Source: Massilia sp. CFBP 13721
GTDB taxonomy: Bacteria > Pseudomonadota > Gammaproteobacteria > Burkholderiales > Burkholderiaceae_D
Reading direction: 5' to 3'
DNA length: 64,000 bases
NCBI RefSeq assembly: GCF_014842025.1
Contig: NZ_JACYUY010000019.1
Span: 54,545 to 118,544 of the forward strand
The notes under the pieces are model-generated. The model made no database searches and had not been told where the DNA came from. It was given only the letters and a program-made list of their open reading frames with translations. A program made the position numbers and the translations under genes. Positions 16,265 to 24,270 of the stretch are shown here, one piece after another; position 1 is the stretch's first letter; each line of letters opens with the position of its first letter.

Positions 16265-18450
16265 GCAATATTATAAGCTGGATGATGCAGAGGAAACTGG
16301 GCCATTTTAAATTCTGGCTCATCGTTACGAAGAAACGCCCGGCCAAGAAGAGGTGTAGCTTGCGCCAGCTGCGTTGTACAGCGATTAATACAATTAGCGA
16401 ATTGAGTTCCTTCAACTACTGAGTTTATTATCGCTACACCTTGGTTCCGGCCCGACTCGCTTCTCAAGGAAGTATTAATTCTATCTAACGTATTATTTAA
16501 GTGACCGATTGATTGAGTAGTAGCGACTAACTCGTTGAGAGAAAAAGCAGCTAACTTTTGCAGTTCAACGTCGTTTGAGTAGTCTGGCTGATTGCGCACA
16601 TCAGCAATGCTGTAAATTAAGGCACCTCTTGACTCCGGTGGCATGTATGAAAACCAGCCCCACCTAGACTTGAGCTGCTCTGCAACTTGTCGTATAAATT
16701 CTTTTCCATTAGCCTTTGCTGCTTTAACAGCATCATGATAATCCTTAGACATCTTCTCTATCTCTACACCTACAAAACTTTCCAATTTCTTGCCAACGAC
16801 AACGTGTAAATACAGTATTTGATTAAATACTTCGAATGCCAGTTCATCCACCATGCCAGGAATTTTTCGGTAATCAACTTGTTTTAGTTGATGTGCTATA
16901 CACATGAAGAATTGCGCGATCTGCTCCTCTTCGGCCTCGCATGCCCAGCTTGACTCCCCGCCTATGCCAAAGCATGCTCCAGCCTTTGCGGCAATGACAA
17001 ACTTTCCGTTACGATAGGCGCATTCGAAGCCTAGACTAGCCGCCAGACCTTGAATCAAGCTTGCGCCGCCACTAATTTTTGCCACGTCCGCATAGGTGGC
17101 AATTGCTTTGTTCGGATCTGGCTTTTTCGGACCAGTCGAACCGATGAGCCCTTCGGGGTTAAGCCATTGCAGTGTCCCCCCGATATCAATTGACTCTTTC
17201 ACCCCAGCGAACACGTCCGCCTTACCTTTCGCGCCAACCTTCGCGGTGGCGCGGGACTGACTGCGTGGCGTACCCCGGATCTGCTGCTTATGCTCAGTAA
17301 TCATAAACGCTGCATCAGCCTCCAAGGCGACGCTGGCGCCTGCGATTGCCGAGAGCGTAAGGTCAAGATACATACGGAAATAACCAAAATTTAGCCGCTG
17401 GTTGTTAAGATTACTGTCAAGATTCCATCCTGCTGCGTGCGGGAGGTAGAGCTTGGTTTTCACCTTGGCTTCGCCGAGAGCAAAGGAGGCTTCCGCATTG
17501 GCTTTGACGCTAAACTGGGCGGATTTCAGACCACGCTTGAAGCGTTGCTTCCAGTTCCTGTCACGTGCGTTGTGCAAATCACCTTGGAACGGCATAAATA
17601 CCGCTTCTGCACCAGCACCGGCTGACCACCTCATGAGTTGGGCTTCTGGCTTTACATCGATAGATCGATGCGGATTGTCGGGATCATTACAGGTACCGTC
17701 TAGGATTTCCCGCTTGGTTCGCTCTAACCAGGCATTGACATTCGGCCCCATCACCTTCGCCCAATCCCCCAGGATGCCTCCGAATGCGTCGGCGTCTTCG
17801 GGAGCAAGCTTCCACTTCTTGCTGAATTTCGCCTTGTCTTGAACCTGATCCAGGATGCGGTTACGAACTTCCGTTGTATTGAGGGAGGTCCCGTTTAAAA
17901 GTTTTTCCTTGGGCTGCTTTTTCCTTTCAGCCGAGCCTTCCACTATATAAACTCGATGATCAGATAAAGCACTTCGCAAGCGATCGACGTTGACGTAGAT
18001 CGGCGTTCGTGTCCGTCCTTCCAATCGTTTCATCGTCATTGGCACGAGTTCGACCAATTTGCTGGGATCGACTTCCTGGCTGCTCAGCGCTTCCACCCTG
18101 GCCTTGGCCGCATCGCTTTTTTGCGACAGCGTGTCCAAGGCAGCGTCGAGATCCCTCCTTGCCTGGGCAATTAAGGCTTTTGCCGGGTTCGGTTGCTCGA
18201 TCAGTTCCTGCAGAAGCAATGACTTGGCTGTGACGTCGCGGTTGGCTTCCTGCAGCTCTTCGATGGCGGTTTTATTTTTAAAACCATCTGCGCGGCACAT
18301 AAGCCACTCGTCAGGATAAAGCGCGATGAAGGAGTTATCACTTGGTCGGTACACGAGGACGCCTTCGGTCGAGGTATGCGTCACCTCGATATAGGTTTCT
18401 CGTAGCGTCGTCGTCGACGTGGATTTAACAGCAGTCAGTATTTCGCTCAT
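16261..18450 (-). CDS. Unrecognised 729-residue protein behind vgrG, probable T6SS cargo
   Basis: The ATG at 18450 follows AGGAAA. I do not recognise the protein. Residues 1-60 form a b-rich head with VLVYRPSDNSFIALYPDEW; 70-125 are strongly helical and coiled-coil-like. The middle (about 270-440) is Gly/Ala-rich with alternating small and hydrophobic residues (ASFALGEAKVKTKLYLP, LTLSAIAGASVALEADAAF); the rest is helical and includes SRWGWFSYMPPESRGALIYS. No signal peptide and no classical enzyme motif are visible. It lies 44 bp downstream of vgrG on the same strand, the position of VgrG cargo genes, and is lower in GC than the core genes. Toxin function is an inference from location. Confidence 0.6.
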   Translation of the reverse strand: MSEILTAVKSTSTTTLRETYIEVTHTSTEGVLVYRPSDNSFIALYPDEWLMCRADGFKNKTAIEELQEANRDVTAKSLLLQELIEQPNPAKALIAQARRDLDAALDTLSQKSDAAKARVEALSSQEVDPSKLVELVPMTMKRLEGRTRTPIYVNVDRLRSALSDHRVYIVEGSAERKKQPKEKLLNGTSLNTTEVRNRILDQVQDKAKFSKKWKLAPEDADAFGGILGDWAKVMGPNVNAWLERTKREILDGTCNDPDNPHRSIDVKPEAQLMRWSAGAGAEAVFMPFQGDLHNARDRNWKQRFKRGLKSAQFSVKANAEASFALGEAKVKTKLYLPHAAGWNLDSNLNNQRLNFGYFRMYLDLTLSAIAGASVALEADAAFMITEHKQQIRGTPRSQSRATAKVGAKGKADVFAGVKESIDIGGTLQWLNPEGLIGSTGPKKPDPNKAIATYADVAKISGGASLIQGLAASLGFECAYRNGKFVIAAKAGACFGIGGESSWACEAEEEQIAQFFMCIAHQLKQVDYRKIPGMVDELAFEVFNQILYLHVVVGKKLESFVGVEIEKMSKDYHDAVKAAKANGKEFIRQVAEQLKSRWGWFSYMPPESRGALIYSIADVRNQPDYSNDVELQKLAAFSLNELVATTQSIGHLNNTLDRINTSLRSESGRNQGVAIINSVVEGTQFANCINRCTTQLAQATPLLGRAFLRNDEPEFKMAQFPLHHPAYNIA

Positions 18451-18494
18451 GATTTCCTAATGATCTGATGGCATTACAAAATTAACTGCTGAGG

Positions 18495-21404
18495 TCACTC
18501 ATCGGTTGGCAAATGCAGGGTGAGTTCTTCGCGCTTCGCGGTGAAGATGCGTTGCGTGCGCCCTTGGGTATCGGTGATGCCCTCCACAACGACGCCACTG
18601 GCCGATTCCAGCCGATACCGCACATTGGCCATTGGCTGCTTCGTTTCCTCGTTCATGACGACAAAGGCTTCGTTGTAGATTTCCTTCGCTTTCGGCAGGT
18701 CTGGTTTGCTGATGCTGCCATCGGCGGGACCTGTCACTTCTCTCATCGACGCCTTGAAGTCGACTTTTCCTGGGGCATGGAGCATGATGTTTCCTCCCTC
18801 GAGCTTGAGGCAGGCCCCCTGCGCAGTGAGCAAGACATGCTTTGCCGCTGCGATACGGACGTTCTTGTTCACACTGGCGACAGTCACTGCCTTGTCTGCC
18901 GTAAGACGGGTAGCGCCGGACTGACTCTGGCTGCTCAGCTTGCCGCTTGCCGCATGCAACTTGACCCCGGTTTCCTGATTGGGCTTGTCTTTTGAATGGG
19001 CTTTGCCATAGGTGAACAGGGTAATGCCCTCTTTCACAGCATGTGCGCTGTTGCCTGATGCGCCCAAGTTCACATCCTGTCCAGCTGCAATGCCCGTTGT
19101 ACTTCCTGCGGCAAAAATGGCGTCTGCCGATGTGCTCATCACGATGCCTGCCGGGCTCGACAGTTGAAAGTGCGGTTGATTGAAGGCAGCAACGCTGTGA
19201 GTCGCACCGTCATGACTCACATTCTTGAGGATGTCGATCGTTGTTTCCATGGCACTGATTGCCAGCAGTTCGGCGAACGGTTCCAGTACCGCGTTATGCT
19301 GTTTCGCGGTGCGCACCATCGAACTCTGTAATTCCTTGCTTTCCTCGTTTTGGGCTTGCGCCTCGCGAGCGTCGAGCTGGTCGCCGTTGGCGCCGGCGCG
19401 CGCATCTGTCGACAACAGCAGGCCTTTACCGGCCCGTAGCGCAGCGCTATGTGCCGTCTTCAATTCCGCACCGAACCCGACAGGATGAAGGCGCTGGTTA
19501 TCGGTCTGGTGACGCAGGTGTCCAAGGTTAAGTTCCGCAGTACCCGCATGTGGACGCATATGACTTTGCAAGGCCAGGCGCGATTGCGCTGCACTGTCAT
19601 CGAATACAAGCTGGTTGTAGGCCCCGTTGCCGTCCTGGCTGGTACCCATGCCCTGCGTCTTGATTCCTGATAAAACTGCCGGATGTGCATGCGCGCCGGT
19701 TTCACCGGGGAACCAGGAAGCGGCATTGCCGGTCGCAATGCCGGCACCATGAACTACCGAACTGTGCTGTGCGTCACTGTTGCCCTTGCCGTTGTATAAA
19801 GCGCCGATGACAACCGGCCGGTCGATATCGCCGTCCAAAAAGTCGATCAGGACTTCCGTACCGACGCGAGGAATGGCGACCGCGCCCCAGTTTGCGCCGG
19901 CGATCGCCGCCATCGTGCTTGCGACCCGCACCCAGGTACAGGAGCGGTCGTCGGCCGGAGCTCCTATTTGGGCATTGGGGGTGGGATGATCCAGGCGGCT
20001 GTGGCTTTGATGGCTCGTGGTGGAATTGCGCTGCCAGTGGAATTGCACTTTGATGCGATGATCGCGATCCGTGTGGATGACTGCACCTGGCGGACCAACG
20101 ACGATTGCCGTTTGCTGCCCTTTCACCGTTGGTTTTGGATGCAACAATGTCCCGTGGCCGTCGATGCCGCTGCTTCGGTAAGGGACCACATTACGGATCG
20201 CATCAATGCGATTGCGATAGAGCGGGCGCTCGACTATCGCGGTGCCAAGGTACAGACCATCCTGCCGCTCATTCCCGAACTTAGGAATAGACTCGGGGCC
20301 AAGTGCCTGTGCAATTGCTGAACGCAATTCAGCACTGAGATTGTTATGCGCTGAATGCACCACGCGGGTAATGGCAAATGTGCGCCCGTCATCGTTTTCA
20401 GCTTGTTCAAGGTGCGCATGGCCGCGCAGGGCAAAGGTTGTGCCCGGCGCGAAGGTACGCACGGTCCCGGCGCCAGTATGCTGTTCTTTCGTTACCTCCA
20501 TCGCCTGCAGATGGTTGTCGACGATGCGCTGACCACGCGCGCGGGTTGGATAGCCGTAGGTGCCGGGCGTGTCGCGACTTGCCGGTCCCGATGCGTTGCA
20601 ATCTGTGACAGTGCTCGCCTCGACCGGACGATTGCTCATCGACCGATAATCCCAGCTATCCAGACTGGTCGCGCCGACGACTGAACGCGTTGTGATGCGC
20701 CAGCGGTCCACGCTGTCTTCCCGCATGACCGCACCGGGCTGGGTAAAGCGAACTTCCGCCTGTGTATTCGGCCGAAATGCGCCGTTATGGTCAGCAATAA
20801 CCAGGGTATGGCTGGCTTGCCGGTTTTCGTTTGTGGCAGGACTGTGTTCGAAATAATAGAACAGGCCTTCCTCATGCATCAGGCGTTCAGCAAAAGCATA
20901 ATCCGACTCCTGATATTGGCAGGTGAGCGAACGCGAAGGATAAATACTGCGGTCGGCAATGTCGTAGCGCCATCTAGGCGCAAGCCTGCCTTTACCTTGC
21001 AAGCTTTCAAAAACACCATCGAGTATTTGAAAGACTGTCTTATCCTGGAACATTCGGCTGTCTCGGCCAAGCTGGAGAAATGCAGTCCACGGTTCGATGG
21101 TCACCGTGTAGCGAGCGACACCTCCGTTGGCGCCGACGCATTTTGCAGAGGTAACGTAGCCGTGAAACGGCCGCCATTTCATCTCCGCACTGGCCGTCAG
21201 GAGTTCAAGCAAGGCCGGCTGGCCGAGCAGGGATTTCAGAGGAATATGCGCATCGGTAGAAAGCAACGAGACGTCGAGGCAGAAATTATTGCTCAGGCTT
21301 TCTTCACCTCGCAGGCACTCGACAAGCAGCTTGTCGGTCCCAAGGGGAGTAGTAATACGAAGCAGGCGCGTGTCCTGGGTAAAGCGGGGAAAGAGCTCAA
21401 CCAA
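18495..21404 (-). CDS. vgrG: VgrG spike protein with DUF2345 and transthyretin-like C-terminus
   Basis: 969 residues. The start is TTG at 21404, supported by AGGAG at 21411-21415 with a 6-nt spacer; there is no in-frame ATG nearby. Order: gp27-like domain (LLVECLRGEESLS to about 370, with CQYQESDYAFAERLMHEEGLFYYF), a gp5 OB-fold (IKVQFHWQR, WGAVAIPRVGTEVLIDFLDGDIDRP, about 435-540), DUF2345 (about 640-890, ending APGKVDF). The tail (about 905-969) runs YNEAFVVMNEETKQPMANVRYRLES then GITDTQGRTQRI, a transthyretin-like b-sandwich. Such tails bind cargo in enteroaggregative E. coli VgrG1. The gene just behind is the likely passenger. Confidence 0.93.
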   Translation of the reverse strand: MVELFPRFTQDTRLLRITTPLGTDKLLVECLRGEESLSNNFCLDVSLLSTDAHIPLKSLLGQPALLELLTASAEMKWRPFHGYVTSAKCVGANGGVARYTVTIEPWTAFLQLGRDSRMFQDKTVFQILDGVFESLQGKGRLAPRWRYDIADRSIYPSRSLTCQYQESDYAFAERLMHEEGLFYYFEHSPATNENRQASHTLVIADHNGAFRPNTQAEVRFTQPGAVMREDSVDRWRITTRSVVGATSLDSWDYRSMSNRPVEASTVTDCNASGPASRDTPGTYGYPTRARGQRIVDNHLQAMEVTKEQHTGAGTVRTFAPGTTFALRGHAHLEQAENDDGRTFAITRVVHSAHNNLSAELRSAIAQALGPESIPKFGNERQDGLYLGTAIVERPLYRNRIDAIRNVVPYRSSGIDGHGTLLHPKPTVKGQQTAIVVGPPGAVIHTDRDHRIKVQFHWQRNSTTSHQSHSRLDHPTPNAQIGAPADDRSCTWVRVASTMAAIAGANWGAVAIPRVGTEVLIDFLDGDIDRPVVIGALYNGKGNSDAQHSSVVHGAGIATGNAASWFPGETGAHAHPAVLSGIKTQGMGTSQDGNGAYNQLVFDDSAAQSRLALQSHMRPHAGTAELNLGHLRHQTDNQRLHPVGFGAELKTAHSAALRAGKGLLLSTDARAGANGDQLDAREAQAQNEESKELQSSMVRTAKQHNAVLEPFAELLAISAMETTIDILKNVSHDGATHSVAAFNQPHFQLSSPAGIVMSTSADAIFAAGSTTGIAAGQDVNLGASGNSAHAVKEGITLFTYGKAHSKDKPNQETGVKLHAASGKLSSQSQSGATRLTADKAVTVASVNKNVRIAAAKHVLLTAQGACLKLEGGNIMLHAPGKVDFKASMREVTGPADGSISKPDLPKAKEIYNEAFVVMNEETKQPMANVRYRLESASGVVVEGITDTQGRTQRIFTAKREELTLHLPTDE

Positions 21405-21696
21405 TCGATGCTCCTGTCAGGTTATACAACGCATCGCGGAAAACGCAGGTCGTGATGCGTCTCCCAACCAGGGCCAGACGAGTTTGACCGCAAAGGCGCA
21501 TTGTTGTCCGCAAGGTGACGCAAATCGTTGAGAATGAGCAAGAGATAATAGGGGTGTGGATTTTTAGCCTCACTTCACAGCTGTTATTTAAAAGTGCTGT
21601 ACGTCGCTTCCTACACCCCCTCAGCCATCCATCCTATTGGTGTGCCGCCGTAATTGACTAACATCGAACCCATGGGTCAATTACCAGGAGTCGAAC

Positions 21697-22128
21697 ATGG
21701 CTGGAAATCAACAAAACGAGATCGGTGCCGACAACAACGGCACGCATAACCCCGGCACGCGCGGGCCGGATTCGCTGTCGGGCCGCTCCGATCCTGCCGA
21801 TCCGGACAGCGGCCAGCGCCAGCAGGACGCCGGCCATTACACCGGCGCGCCTGAAGCGGACCAGGGCGAGCGCGCGGGCGGCATCGTCAGCGCGCCGCCG
21901 GAAAGCAACGTCGGGCCGGCCGGCGCCGCGCAGAGCAGCCGCGGCAGTGCAGGCGAGGGCGCGTCGAGGGAAATGAGCGCGGCGGCGGGCGGCGGCAAGC
22001 CCGGTACCTCGGCCTCAGGCAATGACGCGGGCGAGAACGCATCGGGCGATGCCGGCGTGACCGGCACGGGCGTCGACGAACTAGCCGAGCAAACCCCGGA
22101 CCAGCCGGGTGGCGCCGACTCGCGCTGA
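21697..22128 (+). CDS. Low-complexity hydrophilic protein of unknown function
   Basis: 143 residues, ATG at 21697 with a good CAGGAGTCGAAC leader. The protein is made almost wholly of Gly, Ala, Ser, Asp, Glu, Pro, Gln and Asn, with one or two isolated hydrophobic residues. It is predicted to be disordered, with no signal peptide or membrane segment. It has its own terminator (22150-22177), which supports a real transcription unit. The content resembles hydrophilin or stress-type proteins, but I see no diagnostic motif. Confidence 0.6.
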   Translation: MAGNQQNEIGADNNGTHNPGTRGPDSLSGRSDPADPDSGQRQQDAGHYTGAPEADQGERAGGIVSAPPESNVGPAGAAQSSRGSAGEGASREMSAAAGGGKPGTSASGNDAGENASGDAGVTGTGVDELAEQTPDQPGGADSR

Positions 22129-22149
22129 AAGGCAGGAATCGCCACACAC

Positions 22150-22177
22150 AATGCCGCTGGAGACAGCGGCATTTTTT
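22150..22177 (+). terminator. Intrinsic terminator after the low-complexity gene
   Basis: AATGCCGCTG-GAGA-CAGCGGCATT followed by TTTT: a perfect 10-bp stem with a tetraloop, 22 bp after the stop at 22128. Confidence 0.9.
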
Positions 22178-22292
22178 ATGGGCGCGTTGGATCAGCGTGA
22201 CAATTCGATAGTCTTTTGACCCTGGGCAACAGCTACCATGCGCCGTTGCCCAGTACTCCTGCGCCTGTAAAAAATAATCCTGAAAGAAAAGC

Positions 22293-23309
22293 ATGAACCA
22301 GCGTCTCATCCCGCTCGCCCTGTGTTGCGCATTGTCCCTGTCCGCCTGCGGCGGTGGCGGCGGTAGTCCCGGCAACACCAACAATCCCGGCGCGCCGGCG
22401 CCGGTATCGACGCTGTCGATCATTACCGCGACGAATGCCACCGACATTGCCGCCGCTGCCTATGCCGGTACCACCGCGGTCAGCGAATCCTCATCCGCCC
22501 TGAGCAGCATCCTGACCGGCGTCAGCGTCGGCGGCGCCAACATCAGTGTGGTGACGCCAGCCCTCCGCCTGATCCGCAACGCCTATCCGCGCGCAAAAGC
22601 CCAACTGCTGACCGGCGTGACCATGACGGAAGCCTGCAGCGGCGGCGGCAGCCTCACCATCGAGGCCAACCTGCGCAACGAGCAGATGGCGAGCAATGGC
22701 GATACCATCACGATGACGGCAAACAACTGCGTCGAAGATGGGGAAACCGCCAACGGCAAGCTGTCGACCACGCTGTCGAACGTCAGCGGCGACGTGTTCA
22801 ATTCGTGGAACTGGGCAGCCACCATGGACACCACCTTGACCGATTTCGCCATCACCAGCGGCGGCGAGACGGTCAGCGTGAATGGCGACATGAAGATCGC
22901 GCTCACCCAGACCAATTCCACCACCAGTGCACTGGTCCTGTCGGGCAAGGCCCTGCGCACCACCGTAAAGCGCAACGGCGTGACCGTGGACACCTTCACC
23001 CTGGCCGATTATTCGATGACCGGCAGCACCCGCGACACGACCGTCACCAGCGCCGCCAGTTTCGCGATGTCGGGCAGCGCCAGCGGCCTCGGCCAGTTCT
23101 CGTTTACGGTCAAGAACCTGCAGCCTTTCGTCAGCACGGGCGGCGCCATGCCGACCAGCGGCTCCCTGATCGTCAACGGCGCCGCCTCGTCGGTGACGAT
23201 CACCGTTGCCTCGACCAGCGGCGTGCGTCTCGACGTCAGCGCCAAGGGCGATGGCGCGATCACGCAAACGAACACCCTGAGCTGGATGGCATTCCTGGCG
23301 GCGTTCTGA
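22293..23309 (+). CDS. Putative lipoprotein of unknown function
   Basis: 338 residues. The signal peptide ends in a lipobox (LSLSAC, Cys19) followed by a poly-Gly linker (CGGGGGSPG), so export and lipid attachment are well supported. The mature part is rich in Thr, Ser and Val with repeated b-strand patterns (SLTIEANLRN, TITMTANNCVEDGETANG, TLTDFAITSGGETVSVNGDM), suggesting an all-b fold. It contains two spaced cysteines near residues 111 and 145. I do not recognise a family. It sits just upstream of a predicted outer-membrane barrel, possibly as a functional pair. Confidence 0.75.
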   Translation: MNQRLIPLALCCALSLSACGGGGGSPGNTNNPGAPAPVSTLSIITATNATDIAAAAYAGTTAVSESSSALSSILTGVSVGGANISVVTPALRLIRNAYPRAKAQLLTGVTMTEACSGGGSLTIEANLRNEQMASNGDTITMTANNCVEDGETANGKLSTTLSNVSGDVFNSWNWAATMDTTLTDFAITSGGETVSVNGDMKIALTQTNSTTSALVLSGKALRTTVKRNGVTVDTFTLADYSMTGSTRDTTVTSAASFAMSGSASGLGQFSFTVKNLQPFVSTGGAMPTSGSLIVNGAASSVTITVASTSGVRLDVSAKGDGAITQTNTLSWMAFLAAF

Positions 23310-23335
23310 GGCGCGATCTGAAGTTTGTGTATCCG

Positions 23336-23360
23336 GTGCCGCTGCAACAGCGGCACGTTT
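23336..23360 (+). terminator. Hairpin between lipoprotein and barrel genes
   Basis: GTGCCGCTG-CAA-CAGCGGCAC, a perfect 9-bp stem followed by GTTT. The T-run is short, so termination may be partial, or the hairpin may protect the upstream message. Confidence 0.55.
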
Positions 23361-23375
23361 GCAGGTGGACGTCAA

Positions 23376-24161
23376 ATGAAATCGTTAATCAGTGCCGCCC
23401 TTGGCGCGGCACTTTCCCTGTTGCTGGTCCAGCCGGCCAGCGCGCAATGGCAAGCCAAGGCCGGTGCCGGCGTGCGCGCCGTCAGCCATACCGAAACCGA
23501 CGGCAGTGGACGCCGCCTGGTGCGCGAATCGGGCTGGCTGCCGGGCCTCGCCCTGCAGGCCGATTACACGACCGGCAAGTTCACCTGGTCCGGGGCGCTC
23601 GACTGGTACCGGGGCGACATCGATTACCGTGGCCAGACACAAGCAGGCGTTGCCGCCGCCTCGCGCACGGCCACCGGCCTCGCGTCGCTGCGCTTCGGCG
23701 CCGCGTATGCCATCCAGAATGGCTATTCCGCCACGGCCGCCGTCGAAGCCGATACTTGGAAACGCGACATCCGCGGCAGTGGCAACAAGGTCGGCTTGCA
23801 GGAGCGCTACCGCTCGGAACGCTTGATCGTCGGCCTGAGCAAAGCATGGCAACTGCCGGGTGCGGTGGCGGCGGCCGACGTTGCCGTCCTGTTGGCGACC
23901 CCGGAACGGATGCGCGTCGGTTTTTCCGGCGTGCTCGATCCAGTTTCGCTGAACACGAAACGCGCACGCGGCATTCGCATCGGCGCCCAGTACCGTCCGG
24001 CGTTTGCACCGTCGCTGGAATTGCACGCGTCGTTTGACTGGATCAGGATCGGGCGCAGCGAGGAGGCGCCGGTGACGCGCGACGGCCAGTTTGCTGGCAG
24101 CGTGGCGCAGCCGGAGCATGTGCGGCAGGGGCTGAGTGTGAATGTCGCGCGGCTGTTCTGA
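23376..24161 (+). CDS. Predicted outer-membrane b-barrel protein
   Basis: 261 residues from the ATG at 23376 (AGGTGG upstream). A signal peptide with cleavage after PASA (about residue 23) is followed by alternating polar/hydrophobic strands such as GLALQADYTTGKFTWSGALDWYRG, ASLRFGAAYAIQNGYSATAAVEAD and GIRIGAQYRP. The last residue is Phe (VNVARLF), the usual C-terminal signal for outer-membrane insertion. About ten strands can be counted. No specific porin or enzyme family is recognised. Confidence 0.7.
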   Translation: MKSLISAALGAALSLLLVQPASAQWQAKAGAGVRAVSHTETDGSGRRLVRESGWLPGLALQADYTTGKFTWSGALDWYRGDIDYRGQTQAGVAAASRTATGLASLRFGAAYAIQNGYSATAAVEADTWKRDIRGSGNKVGLQERYRSERLIVGLSKAWQLPGAVAAADVAVLLATPERMRVGFSGVLDPVSLNTKRARGIRIGAQYRPAFAPSLELHASFDWIRIGRSEEAPVTRDGQFAGSVAQPEHVRQGLSVNVARLF

Positions 24162-24180
24162 GCGGCTACGCCGGATGTGA

Positions 24181-24250
24181 CAACGCGGCGGGTCCGGCAT
24201 GCCATCCTGGAAAATCCATGGATGGTGGCCGTTCCCGCCGCGTTGCTTTC
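24181..24250. terminator. Long inverted repeat between convergent genes
   Basis: CAACGCGGCGGG (24181-24192) pairs perfectly with CCCGCCGCGTTG (24234-24245), with a smaller CCATCC...GGATGG pair inside. It lies between the ends of the barrel gene (+) and glmS (-) and so could terminate both. Confidence 0.65.
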
Positions 24251-24270
24251 CCTTGAGGGAATAAGCTGCT

